The position numbers and the translations under genes were made by a program. Of a stretch of DNA of 64,000 nucleotides, positions 1 through 9,842 are shown piece after piece. The stretch covers positions 1-64,000 of the forward strand of contig JAJTBD010000004.1 of assembly GCA_021287075.1 (NCBI GenBank), written 5' to 3'. The DNA is from Micrococcales bacterium (lineage in GTDB: Bacteria; Actinomycetota; Actinomycetes; Actinomycetales; Dermatophilaceae). Within the stretch, counting starts at the first letter, position 1. The number at the start of each line of letters is the position of its first letter. The notes under the pieces were generated by a model. It was given only the letters and a program-made list of their open reading frames with translations, made no database searches and was not told the DNA's origin.

Positions 1-3000
1 GTGCCCGGCTGGGCCGGGGTGCAGGACAGTGCGCCCAGCAGCGGGTCGGTGACGGCCACGTTGCTCACGGTGACGGTGCCGGTGTTGGTGACGGACAGGG
101 TGTAGGTGATCTTGTCGCCGGCCTTGCTGAAGGTCGTGCTCGCGGCAACGCTCTTCTCCAGGTCGATGGCACCGAAGCCATTGCCCGGGACCGTGACGTC
201 GTCATCCTTCGGCGTCGTCTGGTCCGAGTCGGCCGTCGCCGTGTTGACGACCTTGCCCGCGTCCACATCATCCTGCGTCACGGCATACGCACCGTGGCAG
301 ACCATCGAGGCACCCGGCGCCAACGACGAGCCGTTGGCCGGCGTGCAGGCCAGCGTCCCCAGCTTGGGGTCACTGATCGTCACGTTCGTCAGCGTCACCG
401 TGCCGGTGTTGGTCGCCGTCAGCGTGTAGGTGATCACGTCGCCCGCCTCGGCGAACGTCGTGCCCGCAACCACCGTCTTCTCCAGCGCCAGGTTCGGCGT
501 GCCATTGCCCGGAACCGTGACGTCGTCATCCTTCGGCGTCGTCTGGTCTGAGTCGGCCGTCGCCGTGTTGACGACCTTGCCCGCGTCCACATCATCCTGC
601 GTCACGGCATACGCACCGTGGCAGACCATCGAGGCACCCGGCGCCAACGACGAGCCGTTGGCCGGCGTGCAGGCCAGCGTCCCCAGCTTGGGGTCACTGA
701 TCGTCACGTTCGTCAGCGTCACCGTGCCGGTGTTGGTCGCCGTCAGCGTGTAGGTGATCACGTCGCCCGCCTCGGCGAACGTCGTGCCCGCAACCACCGT
801 CTTCTCCAGCGCCAGGTTCGGCGTGCCATTGCCCGGGACGGTGACGTCGTCATCGGACGGGGTGACCGGGGTGCCGTCAGGCTGATCGCCCTTGGCGGTC
901 GCGGTGTTGAGGACCTTGCCCTTGTCGACATCGGCCTGGGTGACCGTGTGGACGCCGGTGCAGGCCATCTGCTGCTTGACCTCGAGCGTGCCCGGCTGCG
1001 CCGGGGTGCAGGTCAGCGTCGCCAGCATCGGGTCGGTGACCGTCACGTTGTGCAGCGTCACGTCGCCGGTGTTGGTGGCCACAAGGGTGTAGGTGATCTG
1101 GTCGCCGGCCTTGCTGAAGGTCGTGCCGTCAGCCACCGTCTTGGCCAGCGTGATTGCGCCCTGGCCAGAGCCAGGCACCGTCACGTCGTCCTCGGACGGG
1201 TTCACCGGGGTGCCGTCGGGGCCGTTGCCCGTCGCGGTCGCGGTGTTCTTGACCGAGCCCTTGTCGACATCCGCCTGGGTGACCAGGTAGGTGCCGGTGC
1301 ACTCCACCGACTGGCCCACCTTCAGGGTGGCCGGCTGCGCCGGGGTGCAGGTGAGGCTCGGCAGCATCGGGTCCTCGACCTTGACGTCGTGGAGCGTCAC
1401 CGTGCCCGAGTTGGTCACCTTGAGGGTGTAGGTGATCGCGTCGCCGACCTTGGTGTAGGTCGTGCCCGCAGCCACCGACTTGTCCAGGGTCAGTGCGCCC
1501 GTGCCGGAGCCGGGGACAGTGACCGTGTCGTCATCAGTGACCGGCTGGCCGCTCGGCGTGGTGCCGGTGACCGTCGCCGTGTTGTCGACCTTCTTGGCGT
1601 CGACATCGTCCTGCGTGACGGAGTAGCTGCCGGTGCAGGTCAGTGTCGCCTTCGGTGCCAGCGTGGCCGGCTGCTGCGGCGTGCAGGTCAGGTCGCCCAG
1701 CTTGGGGTCACTGATCGTCACGTTGCTCAGCGTCACCGTGCCGGTGTTGGTGGCCACCAGCGTGTAGTTGATGACGTCGCCGGCCTTGGTGAAGGTCGTG
1801 CCGTCGGCGACCGACTTCACGATCTGGATCTTGCCGTCGGTCACGGCGTCGACCGTCTCGTCGTCGGTCACCGGGGTCAGCGGGGTGTTGGTGTTCACCG
1901 GCGTGGCCGTGGCCGAGGCCGAGTTGGTGATCAGGCCTGCGTCGACGTCCTTCTGCGTCGCGACGTAGGTTGCGGTGCAACTCAGCGTCGCGCCCGGCGC
2001 CAGTGTGGCCGGCTGAGCCGGGTCACACGTCAGCGCCGAGAGGTCACCGGTGCCGGTGAAAGTGCCCTCCGTGATGGTGGCGTCCTTCAGCGTGACCGCA
2101 CCCGTGTTCGCCATGACGAACGTGTAGGTCAGGGTCTGGCCCTCGGTGAAGGTGGTGGAGTCGACCGACTTGACGAAGGTGAAGGCCGGCTTGGCCCCGG
2201 AGGTGACCGTCTCGTCATCGGTGTCACTGGTCGTGCCACCGGTCGGGGTCGTGCCCGTCGCCGTCGCCGTGTTCAGGAACGAGCCCGCGTCGACATCCGC
2301 CTGCGACATCACCTTCGTCGCCGTCGCCGTGCACGTCGCACCCGGCACCAGCGTCGCCGGCGAACACACCAGGTCAACAACACCCAGCGTCGAGTCGTCG
2401 ACATTCACACCCGTCAACGTCACATTGCCCGTGTTCTTCACCGTGAACGTGTACGTCACCGTGTCACCCGCAACGAACGTCGCCTGCGACGCCGTCTTGA
2501 CCAGCTCGATCCCCGGCGCAGCCGTCGAGGTCACCGTCTCGTCATCGGTGTCACTGGTCGTGCCACCGGTCGGGGTCGTGCCCGTCGCCGTCGCCGTGTT
2601 CAGGAACGAGCCCGCGTCGACATCCGCCTGCGACATCACCTTCGTCGCCGTCGCCGTGCACGTCGCACCCGGCACCAGCGTCGCCGGCGAACACACCAGG
2701 TCAACAACACCCAGCGTCGAGTCGTCGACATTCACACCCGTCAACGTCACATTGCCCGTGTTCTTCACCGTGAACGTGTACGTCACCGTGTCACCCGCAA
2801 CGAACGTCGCCTGCGACGCCGTCTTGACCAGCTCGATCCCCGGCGCAGCCGTCGAGGTAATGGTGACTGTGGAGGTTTGCTCCGGCAGGGGCACCGTCTG
2901 ACCCACAGGGGTGCCGGTGGCCGCAGCCACGTTGATCAGTTCTCCCTGGTCGACGTCGGCCTGGGTCACCACATAGGTGGCCTTGCACGTGAGGGTGTCG

Positions 3001-6000
3001 TTCGGCGCCAACTTGGCCGGCTGCAAGGGGTCGCAGGTCAGCGCGGACATGGGGCCGGATCCGGTCCAGGACACCTCGTGAATGCCAGCGTCGGTCAGCG
3101 AGACCCCGCCGGTGTTCTTCATGACGAACGTGTAGGTGACCGTGTCGCCAACCTTGTAGGTGCTCTGTGAGGCGGTCTTGACGAAGGTGAAGGCCGGCTC
3201 GGCGCCCGACTCGACGGTCTCATCGTCCGTGACAGGCGGGGTCTGCGTGGAGTCCGCGGAGGCCAGGTTGTAGATGGCACCAGCGTCGACGTCCGCCTGG
3301 GTCGGCACATAGGTCGCCGTGCAGGTCAGCTTCGCTCCGGGAGCCAGCGTGGCCGGCTGCGTCATCGGGGCGCAGTTGAGGGCAGAGATGTCCCCAGTAC
3401 CGGTGAACCGGTCGGCGACATCCGTGATCGTGACGCCGGTCAGCGTCGTGTTGCCCTTGTTCTCAGCGGTGAAGGTGTAGGTGACCGTCTGGCCGACGGT
3501 GTAGGTCGCCAACGCCCCGGCGGTCGCGCCAGCGGCCGTCTTGGTCAGGGCCAGTTTGGGGTTGGCAGATGCCGTGACCGTCTCGTCATCGGTGGCGGTG
3601 ACGGCAGGACCGGTCGGAGGCGTGCCAGCAGCCGTTGCCTTGTTGTAGACCGAACCGGCGTCCATGTCGGCCTGGTTCATGACCTTGGTCGCCGTGCAGG
3701 TCATCGTCGCGTTGGGAGCGAGACCAGCAGGAGCGAGCGGAGTGCAGGTGAGCGCGGACAGCCCGGTCAGACCGGTGTCGGTGACAGCGACATTCGTCAG
3801 CGAGACGCTGCCCTTGTTGGTCACCACGAAGGTGTAGGTGATGGTGTCACCCACCGCGTAGGTGGCGGCGCTGGCCGTCTTCTGCAGCGTGATGGCCGGC
3901 TTGCCTGCGGAGGTGACGGTCTCGTCGTCGTTGTCGGTGACCTTCTGGCCGCCGGTGGTGGTGCCCGCGGCATACGCCTTGTTGTAGACCGAGCCGGAGT
4001 CCACGTCGGTCTGGCTCATTGTCTTGGTGGCCGTGCAGGTCATCGAGGCCTTCGGCGCCAGGGTGCCAGGCGCGGAGGGCGAGCAGACGAGCGGCGAGAG
4101 ACCGGTCAGGCCGGTGTCGGTGACCGAGACATTGTTGAGGGTGACATTGCCGGTGTTGGTCACCACGAACGAGTACGTGACCACCGTGCCGTTGAGGTAG
4201 GTCGACGGCGATGCCGTCTTGACCAGATCGATCGACGGGGTGGTCGTCGGGACGACCGTCTCGGGGTCGGGGTCGCTCACGGTGCCGCCGCCGGGGGTGG
4301 TGCCGGTGCCCGTGGCGGTGTTGTCGACCTTCTGCGCGTCGAGCTCGGCCTGGGTCACCGCATAGGTGCCCGTGCAGGTGAGGGTCTGGCCGGGCTGCAG
4401 GGTCTGCGTGCCGTCATTGGTCCCCGGCGTCGTGCCGGTGATGCCGGTGCCGGTGACCGTGCAGCCGCCGATCGTCGCGATCTTGGGGTCGGTGATCTTG
4501 ACCTTGGTCAGTGTCGTGTTGCCGGTGTTCTTGGCGGTGAACGTGTAGGTGATCAGGTCACCCACCTGCGAGACGGTCGTGCCCGAGGCGGCCGTCTTGA
4601 TCAGGTCGATCGACGAGGTCTGGTTGACCGTGACGTTCTCGGGGTCGGTGTCGGTGACCGTGCCGCCCTTGGGCGTCGTCCCGGTGGTGGTGGCCGTGTT
4701 GGCGATGTAGCCGCGGTTGAGGTCGGTCTGGGTCGTCACATAGGTGGCGGTGCAGGACAGGGTCTGGCCCGGGTTCAGGCTCTGGGTGCCGTTGCTGCCC
4801 GCGACGGATCCGCTGATGCCGGTGCCGGAGACCGTGCACCCGCCGATCGGCGAGAGCCCCGGCAGGGAGGTGTCGGTGATCCCGACATTGCTCAGCGTCG
4901 TGTTGCCGGTGTTGGTCGAGGTGAACGTGTAGGTGATCGTCTGCCCCACCGCGCTGACCGTCGGGGTCGACGCGGTCTTGACGAGGTCGATCGCAGCCCG
5001 CTGCTCGGTGGTCACCGTCTCGGGGTCGGTGTCGGTGACCGGGGCGGTCTTCGGCGGGATGCCGGTCGCCGTGGCCGTGTTGAGGATCGAGCCCGCGTCC
5101 ATGTCGGCCTGCGTGGTGACATAGGTGGCGGTGCACTTCATGATCTGGCCCGGCTGCAGGGTCTGCGTGCCGTTGGTGGCCGTCACCGATCCGGTGATGC
5201 CTGTGCCGTATGCCGTGCAGCCGCCCAGTGCGGACAGCCCACCCTTGGGGTCCTCGATCTTCACGCTCGTGAGGGTGGTGTTGCCGGTGTTGGTGGCCGT
5301 GAAGGTGTAGGTGATCGTCTGTCCGACTGCCGTGACGTTGCTGACCGAGGCGGTCTTGACGACTTCGATGCCGGGCTGCTGAGACGTGGTGACGTCCGCG
5401 GGGTCCTTGGCGCTCACCGGACCGGTGGGGCTGGAGCCGGTCACCGTGGCCTCATTGTGGATGAGGCCGGCATTCATGTCGTCCTGGGTGACGACATAGG
5501 TCGCGGTGCACGTCATCCTCTGGCCGGGCAGCAACGTGGCCGAGCCGTTGGTCACGGCGGCGCCGTTGACGGTGCAGCTGCCGATCGGCGACATGCCCGT
5601 CTTGGGGTCGGCGATGGTGACATTGGTCAGCGTCGTGTTGCCGGTGTTGGTCGCGACGAAGGTGTAGGTGACCGTCTTGCCGGAGCCGTTGATGTCCGCG
5701 ACATTGGCGTCCTTGGCCAGGGTGATCTGACTGGTCTGCTTGGGCGTGACCGTCTCGGGGTCGGTGTCGGTCGGCTTGTCCCCGCCCGGGGTGGTGCCCG
5801 TGCCGTAGGCGACGTTGGCGATGCCCTTGCCGTCGAGGTCGGCCTGGGTCACCACGTAGGTCGCTGTGCAGGTGAGCGTCTCACCGGGCTTCAGGGTCAC
5901 CGAGCCGTTGGTGGCGGCGGCTCCGGCAAGGGTGCAGCCCGTGATCGTGACGCCGGCCTTGGGGTCGGTGACAGTGACGTTGTTGAGGGTCTGGTTGCCC

Positions 6001-9000
6001 GTGTTCTTGGCGGTGATCGTGTAGGTGATCGTCTGACCGACCGCGGAGACCTCGGTCGGAGTGGCCGTCTTGGTGACGTCGATCGCCGAGGTCTTTGGGA
6101 TGGGAACCGTCTCGGGGTCGGTGGCGGTGATCGTAGCGCCGGCGGGAGACGTGCCGGTCACGGTGGCCGTGTTGGTCACGGTCCCGGCGTCCACGTCAGC
6201 CTGAGTGGCGACATAGGTCGCGGTGCAGGTCATCGTCTGACCCGGCTGGAGCGTGGCCGTGCCGTTGGTGACGCTGGTGGTCCCGACCGTGCAGCCGGCG
6301 ATCGCGGACAGACCCGACTTGGGGTCGGCGATCTTGACGTTGGTCAGGGTGGTGTTGCCGGTGTTCTTGGCGGCGAACGTGTAGGTGATGGTCTGGCCTG
6401 CCGCGGTCGGCCTCGAGGCGCTGGACTTGTCGAGCGTGATCGCGGGGGTCTGGGTGGCGGTCACCTTGGCGGTGGCCGGGGCCTCGACGGTCTTGCCGCC
6501 GGGCGAGACGCCAGTCGTCTTGGCGGTGTTGTCGATCGTGCCCTTGTTGATGTCGGTCTGCGTCACGACATAGGTCGCGGTACAGGTCATCGTCTGCCCC
6601 GGCTGCAGGGTGGCCGAGCCGTTGGTGACCGCAGCGCCGGCGACCGTGCACCCACCGATCGGCGACAGGCCAGGCAGCGAGGTGTCGGAGATCGTGACCT
6701 GGGTCAGCGGGACGTCGCCGGTGTTGGTGGAGACGAAGGTGTAGGTGACCGTCTGCCCCGCGGTCGTCACGGTGGCGGGCGTCGGCGTCTTGGTCAGCGA
6801 GATCTTCGGGTTGGTGAAGGTGACGGTCCAGGGGTCCGTCGCGCTCACATTGGTCCCGGAGATGTTGCCTGCGCCCTTGGCGGTGGCGGTGTTGGTCGTC
6901 GTGGCCGAGATGGTCTGGGTGCAGGTGTAGACCCAGGTCTCGCGCACGTCCAGCAGCCCATCGGCGTCCAGGTCACCGGTGCCGGCGGTGGCGTCCGCGG
7001 CCTGCAGCGTCGGGGCAGCGCACTTGTCATCGGTGAGCGTGACGGTCTTGAGCGGCTCGTTGCCCGTGTTGGTGACCTTGTAGGTGTAGGTCACCGGGCC
7101 GGCGCTCTCGAGCGTGGTGGCACTGGCGGTCTTGTCGACGGCGATCCCGGGCTTGACCACGTCGGCGCAGGTCGTGTCCGGCGAGGCCGCGGTGTCCGGG
7201 TTGTCGGTGAGGATGCCGGTCGAGGGACCGCCGTTGAAGGAGGCGGTGCCCTGGTTGCAGACGGCCGTCACGCCGGTGCCGGCCTTGACGACGATGGTGA
7301 TCGTGGCTGCGTCACCCGCCGGAATGACCCCCGCGTTGGTGGTCTGCGAGCCGCGCACCAGCTGAGGCGAGGTCCAGTAGTTGGACCCGGTCGTCCCGAC
7401 GGCCGTGCCGTTGAGCGTCGAGCTCTGGTAGGTCCCCCCGGTGATGTTGGTGTCGGTGAACTTCACGCCCGTGGCCGAGAGGGTCCCGATGTTCTCGATC
7501 TTCACAACATAGGTGACCAGGCCGCCTTCACCGACTGAGGTGGGGCTGACTGTCTTGCTCACCCGCAGTTCCGGCTTGGGGAGGGCGCAGGACTGCAGGT
7601 CGGCCGCGTAGCCGTAGGTCGTGGGGATGTCCTTGATCTTGGTGGCCGCGCCGGTCTCCTTGTTGATCAGATAGATCGACGAGTACGGGTTGTTGCCGCC
7701 CGAGGCATACAGGTTGCCCTTGGTGTCGAAGGCCAGTCCGTTGAAGGTCAGGCCCGTGCCCATGTTGCCGACGGTGGTGGGGGTGATCGTCCCACCGCCC
7801 GCCAGCTGCGCTGCGCTGATGGTGAAGAGTTTGTTGGTGGAGCCGTCCGAACCGATGACCCACATGTTGCCGAGTCCGTCGAAGACGACGTCACCGGAGC
7901 TGAGCCTCGACATGCCCGAGACAGTGCCCTTTTGGACCCACGTCGTCGTCCCTGGTGCGATCGCATAGAGGGTGCCCGTGGACGTGATGGTCCAGATGGT
8001 GCCGTCGGGACCGATTGCGAGGCGGTTGGTCGTGGTGGCGGCGGATGGCTCCGTCACCTGCGTGGCCGTGTTAGTCGTGGTGTCATACACCCACAGGCCG
8101 TTGTTGTCGGTCGGATTGCCGGAGGCGCGCGGGATGTAGTAGATCTTCGTGGGGTCGGTCGGGCTGATGGCAACGGCGGCGGTGCCGTCGTAGGAGCCGT
8201 CTCCCGAGGATGCCAGCGTGGCGATGTCGGCCAGCTGCGTGGGCGTCCCCGTGCTCGCTGTCGACACAGTGCCGAGGCCGCCCTTGGATCCGTTGTCGTC
8301 AGAGCCGTAGACGAGGGTGTCGCACGAGATCGCCGGCACGGCAACGGTGACCGTGGCCTGTGCCGTCGCGGTGGAGGGCCGGTAGTAGTAGTAGTCCTCG
8401 AAGGTCGCGGTGATGGTGTTGGTCACCGTCGCGGTCACCGTCGTGACACAGGTGAAGGTCGCCGTCGCGCCCGGGGCGATGTATTGGTCCCCCCGGGGGT
8501 CCGTGCTCAGCCCGCTGACCGGGTTCACGTTGGCGCAGGTGTCGTCGGTCATGCGGCTGTAGTACATGCCGTTGTAGTAGGACGGCGAGCTCGCGGTCCG
8601 GTTGTTCTTGACCGTATAGGTGTAGGTGACCGTGCCGCCGCCGACGGGGAGGCTCGTCGGGCTCGCGGTCTTGGTGACCGTGATCCGGTTGTCGGAGGAG
8701 TTGCCGGTCTGGAGAGACGCCACCCCGGCCGAGATGCCGGCCGCAGAGGTCATGAAGGTGCTCTTGGCCGAGGCGTCGCTGAGGGGAGAGGCGGCGGCAT
8801 ACGCCGGGTTGAGCGCGAGGGCGGCCTTAGGAGCAGCGGCGGGGGCCGCATTGGCGGGCGCGGCCCAGCCAAACGTGACGATCAACGCCAACGAGGCCAG
8901 GGCGGCGATCCTTCGCCAGAGGCGCAGCCGCTCGGGGGTGTGCCACAAGAAGGTGGCGGAGCGGCGAGTGGGGACAGTCTGCGAGGGTGCAGATGCACTC

Positions 9001-9002
9001 AT
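1..9002 (-). CDS. giant secreted DUF11-repeat protein (C-terminus beyond window)
   Basis: This is an open frame of at least 3000 codons reading leftward off the window edge. Residues 1-31 form an Arg-rich n-region and 32-48 a hydrophobic core, with a likely cleavage at an AxA site near residue 52, so the protein is exported. One DUF11-like beta-sandwich module lies at about residues 100-210. A region of roughly 250 residues follows (about 221-474) with propeller-like phrases such as DGLGNMWVIGSDG and FDTKGNLYASGG. After that come about 22 modules of 108-120 residues with the typical TYTVTNTGN, VTD, SC(T), TYVVTQADVDAG and NTATATGT phrases of the DUF11/DUF7507 family. These are thought to be surface stalk or adhesin repeats. 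No ribosome site is strong before the ATG. The anchor, if any, lies outside the window. The family assignment is secure; the role is inference. Confidence 0.9.
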   Translation of the reverse strand, partial: MSASAPSQTVPTRRSATFLWHTPERLRLWRRIAALASLALIVTFGWAAPANAAPAAAPKAALALNPAYAAASPLSDASAKSTFMTSAAGISAGVASLQTGNSSDNRITVTKTASPTSLPVGGGTVTYTYTVKNNRTASSPSYYNGMYYSRMTDDTCANVNPVSGLSTDPRGDQYIAPGATATFTCVTTVTATVTNTITATFEDYYYYRPSTATAQATVTVAVPAISCDTLVYGSDDNGSKGGLGTVSTASTGTPTQLADIATLASSGDGSYDGTAAVAISPTDPTKIYYIPRASGNPTDNNGLWVYDTTTNTATQVTEPSAATTTNRLAIGPDGTIWTITSTGTLYAIAPGTTTWVQKGTVSGMSRLSSGDVVFDGLGNMWVIGSDGSTNKLFTISAAQLAGGGTITPTTVGNMGTGLTFNGLAFDTKGNLYASGGNNPYSSIYLINKETGAATKIKDIPTTYGYAADLQSCALPKPELRVSKTVSPTSVGEGGLVTYVVKIENIGTLSATGVKFTDTNITGGTYQSSTLNGTAVGTTGSNYWTSPQLVRGSQTTNAGVIPAGDAATITIVVKAGTGVTAVCNQGTASFNGGPSTGILTDNPDTAASPDTTCADVVKPGIAVDKTASATTLESAGPVTYTYKVTNTGNEPLKTVTLTDDKCAAPTLQAADATAGTGDLDADGLLDVRETWVYTCTQTISATTTNTATAKGAGNISGTNVSATDPWTVTFTNPKISLTKTPTPATVTTAGQTVTYTFVSTNTGDVPLTQVTISDTSLPGLSPIGGCTVAGAAVTNGSATLQPGQTMTCTATYVVTQTDINKGTIDNTAKTTGVSPGGKTVEAPATAKVTATQTPAITLDKSSASRPTAAGQTITYTFAAKNTGNTTLTNVKIADPKSGLSAIAGCTVGTTSVTNGTATLQPGQTMTCTATYVATQADVDAGTVTNTATVTGTSPAGATITATDPETVPIPKTSAIDVTKTATPTEVSAVGQTITYTITAKNTGNQTLNNVTVTDPKAGVTITGCTLAGAAATNGSVTLKPGETLTCTATYVVTQADLDGKGIANVAYGTGTTPGGDKPTDTDPETVTPKQTSQITLAKDANVADINGSGKTVTYTFVATNTGNTTLTNVTIADPKTGMSPIGSCTVNGAAVTNGSATLLPGQRMTCTATYVVTQDDMNAGLIHNEATVTGSSPTGPVSAKDPADVTTSQQPGIEVVKTASVSNVTAVGQTITYTFTATNTGNTTLTSVKIEDPKGGLSALGGCTAYGTGITGSVTATNGTQTLQPGQIMKCTATYVTTQADMDAGSILNTATATGIPPKTAPVTDTDPETVTTEQRAAIDLVKTASTPTVSAVGQTITYTFTSTNTGNTTLSNVGITDTSLPGLSPIGGCTVSGTGISGSVAGSNGTQSLNPGQTLSCTATYVTTQTDLNRGYIANTATTTGTTPKGGTVTDTDPENVTVNQTSSIDLIKTAASGTTVSQVGDLITYTFTAKNTGNTTLTKVKITDPKIATIGGCTVTGTGITGTTPGTNDGTQTLQPGQTLTCTGTYAVTQAELDAQKVDNTATGTGTTPGGGTVSDPDPETVVPTTTPSIDLVKTASPSTYLNGTVVTYSFVVTNTGNVTLNNVSVTDTGLTGLSPLVCSPSAPGTLAPKASMTCTATKTMSQTDVDSGSVYNKAYAAGTTTGGQKVTDNDDETVTSAGKPAITLQKTASAATYAVGDTITYTFVVTNKGSVSLTNVAVTDTGLTGLSALTCTPLAPAGLAPNATMTCTATKVMNQADMDAGSVYNKATAAGTPPTGPAVTATDDETVTASANPKLALTKTAAGATAGALATYTVGQTVTYTFTAENKGNTTLTGVTITDVADRFTGTGDISALNCAPMTQPATLAPGAKLTCTATYVPTQADVDAGAIYNLASADSTQTPPVTDDETVESGAEPAFTFVKTASQSTYKVGDTVTYTFVMKNTGGVSLTDAGIHEVSWTGSGPMSALTCDPLQPAKLAPNDTLTCKATYVVTQADVDQGELINVAAATGTPVGQTVPLPEQTSTVTITSTAAPGIELVKTASQATFVAGDTVTYTFTVKNTGNVTLTGVNVDDSTLGVVDLVCSPATLVPGATCTATATKVMSQADVDAGSFLNTATATGTTPTGGTTSDTDDETVTSTAAPGIELVKTASQATFVAGDTVTYTFTVKNTGNVTLTGVNVDDSTLGVVDLVCSPATLVPGATCTATATKVMSQADVDAGSFLNTATATGTTPTGGTTSDTDDETVTSGAKPAFTFVKSVDSTTFTEGQTLTYTFVMANTGAVTLKDATITEGTFTGTGDLSALTCDPAQPATLAPGATLSCTATYVATQKDVDAGLITNSASATATPVNTNTPLTPVTDDETVDAVTDGKIQIVKSVADGTTFTKAGDVINYTLVATNTGTVTLSNVTISDPKLGDLTCTPQQPATLAPKATLTCTGSYSVTQDDVDAKKVDNTATVTGTTPSGQPVTDDDTVTVPGSGTGALTLDKSVAAGTTYTKVGDAITYTLKVTNSGTVTLHDVKVEDPMLPSLTCTPAQPATLKVGQSVECTGTYLVTQADVDKGSVKNTATATGNGPDGTPVNPSEDDVTVPGSGQGAITLAKTVADGTTFSKAGDQITYTLVATNTGDVTLHNVTVTDPMLATLTCTPAQPGTLEVKQQMACTGVHTVTQADVDKGKVLNTATAKGDQPDGTPVTPSDDDVTVPGNGTPNLALEKTVVAGTTFAEAGDVITYTLTATNTGTVTLTNVTISDPKLGTLACTPANGSSLAPGASMVCHGAYAVTQDDVDAGKVVNTATADSDQTTPKDDDVTVPGNGTPNLALEKTVVAGTTFAEAGDVITYTLTATNTGTVTLTNVTISDPKLGTLACTPANGSSLAPGASMVCHGAYAVTQDDVDAGKVVNTATADSDQTTPKDDDVTVPGNGFGAIDLEKSVAASTTFSKAGDKITYTLSVTNTGTVTVSNVAVTDPLLGALSCTPAQPG
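181..828 (-). repeat. two nearly identical 324-bp tandem units
   Basis: Two consecutive 324-bp units (181-504 and 505-828, 108 codons each) inside the DUF11 gene differ at only about two positions by eye. Neighbouring modules are much more diverged, so this pair looks like a recent in-frame duplication or gene conversion. Confidence 0.9.
2200..2853 (-). repeat. two nearly identical 327-bp tandem units
   Basis: The units at 2200-2526 and 2527-2853 (109 codons each) are essentially identical except for a base or so near the unit start. The period differs from the 324-bp pair, so this is an independent recent duplication within the same repeat protein. Confidence 0.9.
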
Positions 9003-9676
9003 TTTCAGCGGGCTTTCAGTTAGGCCTGTCACCGTCGTGTCAGGGTTCCCTCCCAGGCGGCCGTCGCCGCCGGGTCGATCGTGCGGGGCAGGGATGTCCA
9101 CACGGTCGTTGATGATCGTATTGGCAGCGCCGCTCGGACGTGTCATCTTACGCGCCCGGCTCACCCCGCGGGCTGTAACTATGGTCACACTTTGGCCCGG
9201 AGCCCCCTTAACCACACACGTGTCACATTATGCCCCGTTAACCATGTCCTGCACCGGAGCCCCGGGGATGGCCCCTATCGGGACGCGCAGCGGGCGCTTG
9301 CGTGCCGGGGACTGAACCACCGGCGGTGCGGCGGCCGGGCGACGGGTCGGGTGCCTTGCCACCGACCGGCGGGGTGCGATAGAGATGCCACCTCGCAGGC
9401 TGTTGGTGCTTGGGGACTTCTGCCCCTGGCTGTGGTATCGCTGCGCGAACTCCTGCTGCGCGTCATCCCGCACCCGTACCCTGACCACGCTGCCCAGCCA
9501 AGCGAAGCTTCCCCAGCCCCGAGACGATCCGATCGCTCGCCAAGCAGGGGGGCGCACGACCGTGCCGGCGCCCTCGAGTTCGCCCGACTTCTCGGCCTGC
9601 TCGACGCGGGCAGCGCACTCCCCTCATCCCCACCCACGGCCACACGCACAGGGCGCCTATAGTTGGCCACACAACC
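9003..9676. other. divergent intergenic region between DUF11 gene and thi operon
   Basis: No credible gene is visible in about 670 bases. Frames open here have no recognisable motifs and overlap each other on both strands. A good -10 hexamer TATAGT sits at 9658-9663, just before the TPP riboswitch, without a clear -35. The stretch at about 9212-9240 is AT-richer than its surroundings and may hold the promoter of the leftward DUF11 gene, but I cannot define it. Confidence 0.5.
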
Positions 9677-9767
9677 GACAGGGGAGCGCCGAAGGGCGCT
9701 GAGAGTGCGGCCGACGCCGCAGACCCTCGCACCTGATCCGGCTCACACCGGCGTAGGAAGTCGAGAC
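9677..9767 (+). promoter_or_regulatory. TPP riboswitch (THI element)
   Basis: The sequence shows the conserved thi-box order: GGGGAGC, then CTGAGAG at about 9699, then GCAGACCCTC and ACCTGATCCGG, and a closing GGCGTAGGAAGTCGAG. This matches the thiamine pyrophosphate aptamer. It lies about 75 bases before thiB, so thiamine pyrophosphate probably represses the thiBPQ uptake operon. Confidence 0.95.
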
Positions 9768-9842
9768 ACTCAGACCAGTCGTGTGGCGCGGGATCCTTGA
9801 CGCGGCATACGCGCTGGGCTCCCTCTAGCCAACGGAGGGAAC

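Noticed and set aside
618..3170. 850-codon open frame on the plus strand
   Set aside because: It is the complement shadow of the DUF11 repeats: Arg/Gly/His-rich, periodic with the repeat, without family motifs.
1..7580. Regularly spaced repeats as a possible CRISPR array
   Set aside because: The period is over 320 bases, units are coding and in frame, and there are no short identical repeats with unique spacers.
9212..9227. CRP/GlxR site before the DUF11 gene
   Set aside because: Only one half-site (TCACA) matches; the other arm is CCACA, unlike the exact palindrome at 49930.
9275..9670. Open frames between the DUF11 gene and the riboswitch
   Set aside because: Several overlap on both strands, none has a motif or ribosome site, and one would run into the thi promoter.
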